From Deltaproteobacteria bacterium (GTDB lineage: Bacteria; Desulfobacterota; Desulfobacteria; Desulfobacterales; ETH-SRB1): 7,411 nucleotides of DNA. Position numbers and translations under genes: made by a program. The stretch is from the NCBI GenBank assembly GCA_030627475.1, contig DAOURZ010000059.1, forward strand, positions 1 through 7,411, in the 5' to 3' direction. Position 1 is the stretch's first letter, and each line of letters opens with the position of its first letter. A model generated the notes under the pieces. That model ran no database searches, was not told the origin of the DNA, and saw nothing but the letters and a program-made list of their open reading frames with translations. Below, in pieces: positions 1-5,862 of this stretch.

Positions 1-19
1 AGAGTGAGTATTGCAGGCA

Positions 20-37
20 ACAGGGCATATACCCTGT
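20..37. repeat. Short perfect hairpin (6-bp stem, 6-nt loop)
   Basis: ACAGGG (20-25) and CCCTGT (32-37) are perfect inverted repeats around the loop CATATA. No T-tract follows on either strand, so it does not look like an intrinsic terminator. It lies just left of the 43-158 element and may belong to whatever sequence lies upstream of the window. Confidence 0.4.
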
Positions 38-42
38 ACAAC

Positions 43-158
43 TTAACCCGAAGTTCCCCCCTCGGTCTAATAATATCAGGTACTTAACTATGTTGTAGTC
101 ATGTAACAGGCATAATGATTTCAAATAGTTACGAGTCCCTGGGGGAACTTCGGGTTAA
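43..158. mobile_element. 116-bp MITE-like element with perfect 18-bp terminal inverted repeats
   Basis: The left end, TTAACCCGAAGTTCCCCC (43-60), is the exact reverse complement of positions 141-158. The 80 bp between the arms is AT-rich and has no credible gene. The trinucleotide AAC abuts both ends (40-42 and 159-161), which could be a 3-bp target duplication but is short enough to be chance. Two long perfect arms around a short non-coding core is the usual form of a non-autonomous transposable element (MITE). No transposase is in the window and no second copy is seen, so the family cannot be named. The alternative is a long-loop structured RNA or a bidirectional terminator, which is less likely with an 80-nt loop and no T-tract. 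The inverted repeat is certain; the mobile-element reading is inference. Confidence 0.6.
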
Positions 159-181
159 AACATGTGAGAATCGTCACCTTA

Positions 182-238
182 TTCGGATGGAAAGTGTGAT
201 TTATTACACAAAATGGGCTGGAGTTGACTCAATCCGAA
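182..238. repeat. Nested inverted repeats with a CRP/FNR-like palindrome
   Basis: TTCGGAT (182-188) is the reverse complement of ATCCGAA (232-238). Inside it, TGTGATTTATTACACA (195-210) matches the TGTGA-N6-TCACA pattern of CRP/FNR-family sites at 9 of 10 defined bases. No gene starts nearby on either strand, so a working operator is unlikely unless the region was rearranged. It may be part of a decayed mobile element. The symmetry is visible; function is not supported. Confidence 0.3.
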
Positions 239-273
239 AAGCAGTCAGGACAGTGAATGGATTTCCGATTTCA

Positions 274-337
274 AAAATCAGGGCACAAGATATTGTGGCT
301 AATTTACCTTGCATGCGCTGCATATTGTGCCGATTTT
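274..337. repeat. Imperfect 13/15-bp inverted repeat, 36-nt loop
   Basis: AAAATCAGGGCACAA (274-288) and TTGTGCCGATTTT (325-337) pair over 13 bases with a two-base bulge on the left arm. The structure ends about 20 bp before the first MITE. It could be a decayed small transposable element or a structured transcript. No gene is seen in this stretch (159-356), and two overlapping short reading frames here look random. Confidence 0.4.
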
Positions 338-356
338 ATTGAGAAGTCGGGGACTT

Positions 357-469
357 GTATCCTATTCAAAAACCATGGTAACACTCATTCTCAATTTATA
401 AAAAGGCTTTATTCACACATAGTTATATTACGACAGGCTGCCCATTACCAGGAAATTTGAATAGGATAC
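357..469. mobile_element. MITE, copy 1 (113 bp)
   Basis: The ends are perfect 14-bp inverted repeats, GTATCCTATTCAAA (357-370) and its reverse complement (456-469). Allowing mismatches, the arms extend to 25 bp with 21 matches, taking in GGTAA at the inner edge. The flanks GGGGACTT (349-356) and GGAGACTT (470-477) match at 7 of 8 positions and are read as an aged 8-bp target duplication. The copy at 681-793 has the same length with 8 substitutions and no gaps. No protein is encoded, so it must have been mobilised by a transposase elsewhere. Several IS families make about 8-bp duplications (IS256, ISL3, IS66, ISAs1, IS1595 among them), and the ends do not let me choose. The imperfect duplication suggests this insertion is older than copy 2. 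Confidence 0.9.
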
Positions 470-539
470 GGAGACTTCTTCTTCAACAACCTCCTGTACC
501 TTTATTTCCAAAGAGCGGTGAATTGGCATTATTAGTTAG

Positions 540-667
540 TAACGGTTATTATAATATTTTTATGAGGTATATCTAAAATTAATATTGACATTAATTAACC
601 GTTATTGTTCTATCGTCACATGTTTTCAAGGAGATCTGCGCAAGTAAGGGCGAGGCTTAACCGTTAA
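540..667. promoter_or_regulatory. Three copies of the dyad TAAC(C/G)GTTA, candidate operators
   Basis: The nine-base palindrome TAAC-S-GTTA occurs at 540-548 (central G), 596-604 (central C) and 658-666 (central C, extended to TTAACCGTTAA at 657-667). Start-to-start spacings are 56 and 62 bp, roughly five to six helical turns. One copy lies directly upstream of TATAAT (550-555), one lies just after the -35-like TTGACA (585-590), and one is the loop of the terminator-like hairpin. Repeated short dyads in a promoter region usually mark binding sites for a dimeric regulator. I do not recognise the regulator, and no regulator gene is in the window. Confidence 0.5.
577..613 (+). promoter_or_regulatory. 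Possible promoter of the receptor operon, overlapped by an inverted repeat
   Basis: TTGACA (585-590) is a perfect sigma-70-type -35 box. At 17-bp spacing the -10 is TTCTAT (608-613), only 3 of 6 matches, so the promoter would need help or be weak. A second dyad, AATTAAT (577-583) and ATTAATT (590-596) separated by six bases, covers the -35. The TAACCGTTA site at 596-604 lies in the spacer. This layout suits a repressed promoter, but it is inferred from sequence only and the region is AT-rich. Confidence 0.35.
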
Positions 668-679
668 TAGCCTCTTTTT
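652..679 (+). terminator. Intrinsic terminator or attenuator in the receptor leader
   Basis: GAGGCT (652-657) pairs with AGCCTC (669-674) as a 6-bp GC-rich stem around an 11-nt loop, followed at once by five T residues (675-679). That is the form of a Rho-independent terminator reading left to right. It lies downstream of the candidate promoter and upstream of the receptor gene, so it could act as an attenuator or riboswitch-type terminator, or simply end an older upstream transcript. I recognise no known riboswitch aptamer before it. The loop contains the third TAACCGTTA dyad. MITE copy 2 is inserted directly after the T-tract. Confidence 0.5.
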
Positions 680-680
680 G

Positions 681-793
681 GTATCCTATTCAAAAACCAT
701 GGTAAAACTCATTTTCAATTTACAAAAAGGCTTTATTTACACATAGTTATATTTCGACAGACCACCCATTACCAGGAAATTTGAATAGGATAC
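681..793. mobile_element. MITE, copy 2 (113 bp) with perfect 8-bp target duplication
   Basis: The same 14-bp perfect terminal repeats as copy 1 are at 681-694 and 780-793, with 105 of 113 positions identical and no gaps. TCTTTTTG is duplicated exactly at 673-680 and 794-801, with element ends GTATCC and GGATAC. Because adjacent bases also match, the direct repeat could be read as up to 10 bp. The target is the T-tract of the hairpin at 652-679. The insertion adds about 121 bp between that hairpin and the receptor start, and duplicates the T-tract. No convincing outward promoter is seen inside the element. Confidence 0.93.
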
Positions 794-891
794 TCTTTTT
801 GGGGGATTAATTATGTTGAAGAAAAGATAATTTAGATCACCATGGCTGATGTAAAAGTATGATAAATCTTCTTTATTACATTTATATTGAG

Positions 892-909
892 TTAAGGGAA
901 AAAGTTGTG
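892..909 (+). promoter_or_regulatory. Ribosome binding site favouring a GTG start at 907
   Basis: TTAAGGGA (892-899) is the best Shine-Dalgarno-like sequence near the start of the receptor gene. It is followed after 7 nt by GTG (907-909), in frame with the receptor. The in-frame ATG at 859 has no such sequence upstream, and the ATG at 940 has only A-rich sequence with weak GAAAG. Confidence 0.5.
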
Positions 910-2964
910 AAGAAGAAAGTGAAAGAAAAGAAATTTGTTATGTTCAAAAAGTATAGCCTGGCAATTGTTTGTTCGTTTATTTCTATTTTCTTTATTGCAA
1001 TTCCTTCCCTTGCTCAGGAAAAAAAGGCGAGGGCTTCGGTGTTTGAACTGGGGGAGGTGGTGGTGACCGCAAGGAAAGAGGCGGTAAGTCTTGCAACAAC
1101 CGTGACCGAGATATCCGCCCGGGATATCAATGCCCAGGGCGCACAGACAGTAGCCCATGCATTAGATCATATCCCTGGTGTTGATGTTCAAACAGGGGGA
1201 AAGGGCCAGTCCTTTGTGAATATCAGGGGATTTAGTCAGGAAGATGTGAAGGTCATGATTGATGGAGTTCCTGCCCATGAGACCTACTTTGGATCCCTAG
1301 ATCTTTCCCTTATTCCCGTGGACTCAATTGCCAAAATTACCGTTACCAAGGGTGCATCTTCTGTCCTTTATGGGGCCAATACTATGGGTGGCGTAATAAA
1401 TATCATCACCAAAAAAGGCGGCAAGGAACCGGTCACCGAATTTACCACCTCTTTCGGTGACTATAACACCAGAAATTACATCTTTAATCATGGCGCTACA
1501 GCAGGGAAGTTCAACTACTGGCTCACATACGGTTACCGGGAATCCGACGGGTTCAGGCTATCGGACGATTTTGATGAGAACAGCAAGTGGGTAGGAAAAA
1601 ATTCACAATACCATGAAGACGGAGGAAAGCGGGATTTAAGTGATTACATAAAGAGGACCGTGAATGCGAAAATCGGCTATGAACCTGATAAAGACACAAA
1701 GCTCTATCTCTCTTTTGACTATCATAATAATGAACGGGGATGCCCTACGGAATATGATCGTTACTGGGCATTTTCCAAGTGGGACCAGTGGCACCTCAAT
1801 CTTGTAGGTGAAAAGAAGTTTAATGAGCTGCTGACAATTAAAGCCCGGGCTTTTTATGTAGACCACGATGATACAATGATTGACGTCAGTTGGGATGATG
1901 ATCACCAGACAAAAAAGAAGTGGTTCGAGGAGAGCGAGTACGACGACTACTCAATTGGGGGAGAGCTTCATACATATTTTGACTTTGGCAAATTAAGTCT
2001 CTTAAAGATAGGGTTCAATTATATCAAGGACAACCATAAACAAAAAGACTATCTTGATGGAAACAGCTTTAGTGTTATAAAAGGCTGGGACGGTCCGGGA
2101 TGGCAGCCGGAAGAGGAATCTGAAGCAGACACTTATACCTTTGCCCTTGAAGATGAAATTAAGCCCACGGAGAGGTTATCCTTTGTTTTTGGTGTGAGCT
2201 ACGACTACTATGATCCAAAGAAGGCGCACGGGCAACCGCTGCCGGACAGTATTGATACGATAAATCCCCAGGGAGGTGTGGCATTTGACCTCACCGATGA
2301 CACTATCTTGCATGCCTCAATTGGAAAAAAAACCAGGTTCCCCCAACTAAAGGAATTATATAGTGAGTATACAGGAGGAAACCCCGATCTTGATCCCCAA
2401 AAGACCATTTGCTATGAGGTTGGAGCGGAACACTATTTTACTGCATTTCTCAAAGGGTCGATCTCCTACTTCTATAACGACATTGACGACATGATTGATC
2501 AAGAAACCATTGCGGACGAAAAGGTTTATGTGAATACAGGGAAGGTCCGTATACAGGGGGTGGAGATGGATTTTGACATGAATATCACGGATTGTTTCCG
2601 GGTTGGGGCAAATTATACGTATCTTTCAACCAGGGATAAAGAAAACAACGACAGGGAACTGGAAGGAAGACCCAGGCACAGGGTAAACCTTGATCTGCGT
2701 TATCAGTTTTCCTTCGGCCTTTCAACGAATCTTCAGGCATCGTACACCCAAAGACAGTTTGAGTATGACGACGATGAAACCAGAAAATGTTCTGACTTTT
2801 TTCTGATCAATGCCAGGGTCAGCCAGAAACTCGGCAGACTGTGGGGTGTGGGGTCAGAACTCTTTTTTGATGTGAGTAATATAACGGACAAAAACTATGA
2901 TGAGGGAAGCGGTCCGATGCCTGGAAGGAACTTCCTGGCAGGATTGACTCTAAGATACTGGTAG
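907..2964 (+). CDS. TonB-dependent outer-membrane receptor
   Basis: This encodes a ligand-gated outer-membrane channel of the TonB-dependent family (FepA/CirA/BtuB type), which imports scarce ligands such as metal chelates or cobalamin using TonB-ExbBD energy. Numbered from the GTG start, the 685-residue product has a Lys-rich N-region, a hydrophobic segment and a cleavage site near Ser-Leu-Ala, then a TonB box GEVVVTA (about 49-55). The plug domain (about 61-171) contains IRGFSQEDVKVMIDGVP and LYGANTMGGVINIITKK. A 22-stranded-type barrel runs from about 174 to the end and closes with a terminal aromatic residue (LRYW), as in proteins handled by BamA. Predicted loops are rich in Asp, Glu, Trp and His, which could suit a cationic or metal-containing ligand, but the substrate cannot be named. 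No cobalamin riboswitch or Fur box is seen upstream. GTG 907 is preferred for its Shine-Dalgarno; ATG 940 (674 residues) is the main alternative. The next gene follows 18 nt after the stop. Confidence 0.95.
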   Translation: MKKKVKEKKFVMFKKYSLAIVCSFISIFFIAIPSLAQEKKARASVFELGEVVVTARKEAVSLATTVTEISARDINAQGAQTVAHALDHIPGVDVQTGGKGQSFVNIRGFSQEDVKVMIDGVPAHETYFGSLDLSLIPVDSIAKITVTKGASSVLYGANTMGGVINIITKKGGKEPVTEFTTSFGDYNTRNYIFNHGATAGKFNYWLTYGYRESDGFRLSDDFDENSKWVGKNSQYHEDGGKRDLSDYIKRTVNAKIGYEPDKDTKLYLSFDYHNNERGCPTEYDRYWAFSKWDQWHLNLVGEKKFNELLTIKARAFYVDHDDTMIDVSWDDDHQTKKKWFEESEYDDYSIGGELHTYFDFGKLSLLKIGFNYIKDNHKQKDYLDGNSFSVIKGWDGPGWQPEEESEADTYTFALEDEIKPTERLSFVFGVSYDYYDPKKAHGQPLPDSIDTINPQGGVAFDLTDDTILHASIGKKTRFPQLKELYSEYTGGNPDLDPQKTICYEVGAEHYFTAFLKGSISYFYNDIDDMIDQETIADEKVYVNTGKVRIQGVEMDFDMNITDCFRVGANYTYLSTRDKENNDRELEGRPRHRVNLDLRYQFSFGLSTNLQASYTQRQFEYDDDETRKCSDFFLINARVSQKLGRLWGVGSELFFDVSNITDKNYDEGSGPMPGRNFLAGLTLRYW

Positions 2965-2982
2965 CAACAAGGAGGATTTTTG

Positions 2983-4005
2983 ATGAAGAGAAAATTCGGT
3001 TGGTTCGTTTTTTGGGTAACTTTGTTTTTTGCCGGAAATGTCCTGGCTGTTTCGCCATCAGTGTTAAGCATTACCGGCTTGGTCAAACAGCCTTTGAACC
3101 TGACTATTGAGGACATTAACAGGTATCAATCCACCCAGGTTCAACTCAATGAAATAACGGAAACAGGCGCATACAGCGGTGTGTTCTATTACAATGGCGT
3201 ACCATTAAGAACTCTGCTCAAACTTACCTCAATTGAAAAAAAAGAGACGGAATTTTCAAAAAATGTGGATTTGGCCATTCTGGTACGCAACAGGCAGGGA
3301 AAGCAGATCGTCCTTTCCTGGGGAGAAGTGTTTTACAGGAACCCGAGCGAGATCATTGTGGCCACTTCGGCAGTCCCGATAATGCCACACCATGATTGCA
3401 AGACCTGCCACGCTCCTGAAATCTATAAATCCCGGTTGGACCAGCTTCAACGAAAAATCGGGTTTCCGAAACTCGTGGTAAGCAGTGATACATATGCGGA
3501 TCGTTCCTTAGAAGAAATTACGTCCATAGAAATTCTGGATTTGCGCCCAAAAATGCCTGCAAAAAGACTGAAAAAACTTTTTTCCCCGGAATTCACCATT
3601 ACAGGCGCTGTGAGGAAGACTTTGACTTTTAAAGAGTTGTCACCTTATCCACGAAGAGCAATGAAGGTAAAACATTTGGGAGAGGGCAAAGGGTATCACG
3701 GGATTGACAAGGTTGAAGGAGTCTATTTCAAGACTATTCTCAATAAGACAGGCATAGCGCCTGATTTGTGCAAGGTATTCCTGGTCTCGGCGCCTGACGG
3801 TTACAGAGCGCTTTTTTCCTATGGAGAAATTTTTCTTGATCCATCCGGAGAGCGCATGATTATTGCGGACAGAATTAACGGTCAGCCCATTGAAAAAGGG
3901 GGAAAGTTCGTGCTGGTGCAGCCAGGCGATCTCATGGCCGACCGGCATGTGAAGTCGATTAAAAAGATAGAAGTGATTTCCGTCCGCCAGGAACCAAAAC
4001 CTTGA
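2983..4005 (+). CDS. Periplasmic double sulfite-oxidase-like domain protein with a CXXCH motif
   Basis: The start is ATG 2983, preceded by AAGGAGGA (2969-2976); the in-frame TTG at 2980 is disfavoured. Of 340 residues, about 1-22 form a signal peptide ending Val-Leu-Ala, so the protein is exported. The rest is an internal duplication: both halves run ITG-x-V, GV-x-F/Y-x-T-x-L, then SWGEVF or SYGEIF (first half about 28-188, second about 204-334). The pattern resembles the molybdopterin-binding fold of sulfite oxidase-like proteins. The first half has no cysteine outside CXXCH and the second has only one, at a place that does not suggest the usual molybdenum ligand, so cofactor binding is doubtful. 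The first half carries an insertion, HHDCKTCHAPE (about 136-146), whose CXXCH can attach heme c or bind a metal. It forms an operon with the receptor and may bind or redox-modify the imported ligand; that role is inference. Confidence 0.85.
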   Translation: MKRKFGWFVFWVTLFFAGNVLAVSPSVLSITGLVKQPLNLTIEDINRYQSTQVQLNEITETGAYSGVFYYNGVPLRTLLKLTSIEKKETEFSKNVDLAILVRNRQGKQIVLSWGEVFYRNPSEIIVATSAVPIMPHHDCKTCHAPEIYKSRLDQLQRKIGFPKLVVSSDTYADRSLEEITSIEILDLRPKMPAKRLKKLFSPEFTITGAVRKTLTFKELSPYPRRAMKVKHLGEGKGYHGIDKVEGVYFKTILNKTGIAPDLCKVFLVSAPDGYRALFSYGEIFLDPSGERMIIADRINGQPIEKGGKFVLVQPGDLMADRHVKSIKKIEVISVRQEPKP

Positions 4006-4095
4006 GTGATCGGAATCGGCAGCGGAGACACGAACCTGGTCATCCCGGAGGCTATTTCCTTTAATGCAGAAATTCCGTCGTCTGCCTACCGGATA
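4006..4095. other. Gap between convergent operons, no clear terminator
   Basis: This 90-bp gap separates the stop of the CXXCH protein (4003-4005) from the stop of the radical SAM gene (4096-4098, - strand). I see no GC-rich hairpin with a T-tract on either strand. A weak interrupted pairing, CGGA...ATTTC with GAAATTCCG, lies near 4048-4079. The frame of the upstream gene stays open after its TGA for another 40 codons, to the TAA at 4126-4128. Confidence 0.4.
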
Positions 4096-5853
4096 TCAAT
4101 AACCGTTTTGCTGATGTTTATCTTTTAATTTGTCCTTTTTCTTACATACCCCGCAAACACTGCATGATTTCATAGGACACGGTAGAGTCTTTTTACCATC
4201 CAGGGCCTTCTTGTATTCATGTTTCAAAAACGATTTGGTTACACCATGATCTATAAAGTCCCAGGGAAGCAATTCGTCCAATGATCGCTCCCGCAGCGCA
4301 TAAAAATTAGGATTTATTGATGTTTCTTTAAGTGTTTGTGCCCAGTTTCCCCTGTTCTTATCAGCTAAAGTCAGAATTTCTGCAATTCTGCGGTCACCGC
4401 GTGAAAACATAGCCTGAATAAAAGCCCAGCGCGGTATATCTGCATGAACACGGACATTTGCAACTTTTTTCAAACCTTGCTTTATCATTTTTATTTTCTT
4501 TTTTAGTGTCTGTTCATTATCCATTGCTGCCCACTGAAAAGGTGTAAAAGGCTTTGGCACAAAAGAATTAAGGCTTACAGTTATTTTTCCTATTCGTTTC
4601 ATGCTCCTGCTAGCTTTGAGAAACTGATGCTTTATTTTTTTACACAGTTTTATGACATCTTCAACATCATCCATTGTTTCTGGTTGAAGACCGATCATGA
4701 AATAGAGCTTTAAGTTTGGAATACCGCCTGCAACAAGGGTATCAGCGGCATTAAGTATTTCCTCTTCTGTAATGCCCTTATTGATTACCCTGCGCATACG
4801 TTCAGATCCGGCATCAGGGGCAATTGTTGCGGTTTTGACTTTGCTTTGCCTCAACAACGATATAAGCTCGGGGCAAAGAGAGTCAGCCCTCAGAGAACTG
4901 AACGATAATCTGATATCCTTATTATTAACATAATCATAAAGTTCTTTTATCTCCGGAAAATCTGAAACCGCAGCTCCAACAAGACCAATTTTATTGGTAA
5001 GCAAAATTCCCTGCTTTAGACATTTTTCAATAACAGGGAAAGGCCTGAATCTCGGGGGCCTATAAATATATCCGGCACTGCAGAAGCGGCAGCCATGCGG
5101 ACAGCCTCTGCCGGTTTCTATTAAAAATGTATTATCAAAAGTAGTATGCTGGGTTATTATACTGCTGCATGTTGAAGTCAGAGAAAGGTCTTCTATATAC
5201 GCCCGCCTGATATTAGCAGGGACATCAAGTAATGGTTCAAAAGAATGAATTGTTCCGTCTTTATTATAGGTTGATTCGTAAAACGCCGGTACGTAAGCAC
5301 CTGATACTTTGCGTGCTATATTTTTTAAAAGAGATCTTCTGCTTATATTATTATCAAAGCTGTCAATAAATTGGGGAAGCATCAATTCTGCTTCCCCAAT
5401 CAAAAAACAATCAATAAATGATGAAATCGGTTCCGGGTTTAAAAAACAGGCGACTCCCCCTGCAATAACAAGAGGATGGGGGGTTCCTCTATTACTTGAA
5501 TGCAAGGGGATATTTGCTTTCTTTAAAATGGTCAGAAGGTTTGGGTAATCATTTTCAAATGAAATTGAAAAACTGATAATATCAAAATCGGAAATTTGTC
5601 TTCCCGATTCTATAGTTGTTATCCTGGCCCCGGGCAAATCAATTGTATCAGGCAGAAAAGATCTTTCACAAACAACATTTTCAATATTGTTTAATAAATG
5701 ATATACTGTCTGAAAACCAAGATTGGACATTCCAACATGATATTTGTTGGGATATACAAGGGCTATTCGAATACATCCCTTGCAATTTTTCCTGATTGTA
5801 CCGATCTCCGATTCAGCATATCTTTTATTTGTCTTTCCGGTTTTCGATACCAT
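4096..5853 (-). CDS. Radical SAM protein with B12-binding-like N-terminal region (TIGR03960-type)
   Basis: This is a 585-residue radical SAM enzyme, expected to cleave S-adenosylmethionine with a [4Fe-4S] cluster in the cytoplasm. The cluster motif is C251-PHG-C255-RF-C258. The preceding region (about 25-165) resembles the Rossmann-type cobalamin-binding part of such proteins: IALVYPNKYHVGMSNLG, SISFENDYPN, then IAGGVACFLNPEP and LIGEAE. The classical DxHxxG cobalamin motif is not seen, so B12 use is uncertain. The C-terminus has the family-typical PWDFIDHGVTKSFL (about 530-543) and a Cys cluster at 559, 564, 567 and 570 that could hold a second iron-sulfur cluster or a metal. An extra CXXC lies at 24-27. 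The ATG is 9 nt after the ftsZ stop with no strong Shine-Dalgarno, suggesting translational coupling. The family has no established reaction that I know of; a link to tRNA or cell-envelope chemistry would be speculation. Confidence 0.9.
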   Translation of the reverse strand: MVSKTGKTNKRYAESEIGTIRKNCKGCIRIALVYPNKYHVGMSNLGFQTVYHLLNNIENVVCERSFLPDTIDLPGARITTIESGRQISDFDIISFSISFENDYPNLLTILKKANIPLHSSNRGTPHPLVIAGGVACFLNPEPISSFIDCFLIGEAELMLPQFIDSFDNNISRRSLLKNIARKVSGAYVPAFYESTYNKDGTIHSFEPLLDVPANIRRAYIEDLSLTSTCSSIITQHTTFDNTFLIETGRGCPHGCRFCSAGYIYRPPRFRPFPVIEKCLKQGILLTNKIGLVGAAVSDFPEIKELYDYVNNKDIRLSFSSLRADSLCPELISLLRQSKVKTATIAPDAGSERMRRVINKGITEEEILNAADTLVAGGIPNLKLYFMIGLQPETMDDVEDVIKLCKKIKHQFLKASRSMKRIGKITVSLNSFVPKPFTPFQWAAMDNEQTLKKKIKMIKQGLKKVANVRVHADIPRWAFIQAMFSRGDRRIAEILTLADKNRGNWAQTLKETSINPNFYALRERSLDELLPWDFIDHGVTKSFLKHEYKKALDGKKTLPCPMKSCSVCGVCKKKDKLKDKHQQNGY

Positions 5854-5862
5854 GTTTTTTAT

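Larger units (their letters stand above)
470..680 (+). other. Inter-MITE regulatory stretch, no gene
   Basis: These 211 bp between the two MITEs contain no credible reading frame. They hold three dyads (540-548, 596-604, 657-667), a -35-like TTGACA (585-590), a TATAAT (550-555) and a terminator-like hairpin (652-679). This is probably the original promoter and leader region of the receptor operon, now flanked by transposable elements on both sides. Confidence 0.5.

Noticed and set aside
115..342. 75-codon + strand frame in the leader region
   Set aside because: It starts inside the 116-bp inverted-repeat element, has no ribosome binding site, resembles no family I know and crosses two inverted repeats.
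257..460. 67-codon + strand frame
   Set aside because: It ends inside MITE copy 1 and reads across a repeat and an element boundary, so it is a chance frame.
736..753. Outward promoter inside MITE copy 2 (TTTACA with TATATT)
   Set aside because: The spacing between the two hexamers is far too short for a sigma-70 promoter and no alternative partner fits.
813..830. Mini-frame ATG to TAA encoding MLKKR after a GGGGGA sequence
   Set aside because: Five codons with a reasonable ribosome site could be a leader peptide or a remnant start, but nothing else supports translation.
600..906. Cobalamin or other known riboswitch before the receptor
   Set aside because: I looked for the B12-box and other conserved aptamer cores and saw none; the terminator-like hairpin alone does not define a riboswitch.
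470..906. Fur box upstream of the receptor
   Set aside because: No match to the GATAATGATAATCATTATC-type 19-mer beyond scattered AT-rich words.
1..906. CRISPR array or tRNA in the repeat-rich leader
   Set aside because: The repeats are inverted or a two-copy dispersed element, not evenly spaced direct repeats; no cloverleaf or T-loop signature was found.
4003..4005. TGA read as selenocysteine
   Set aside because: No SECIS-like hairpin is apparent just after it, and the following residues do not resemble a known selenoprotein motif.
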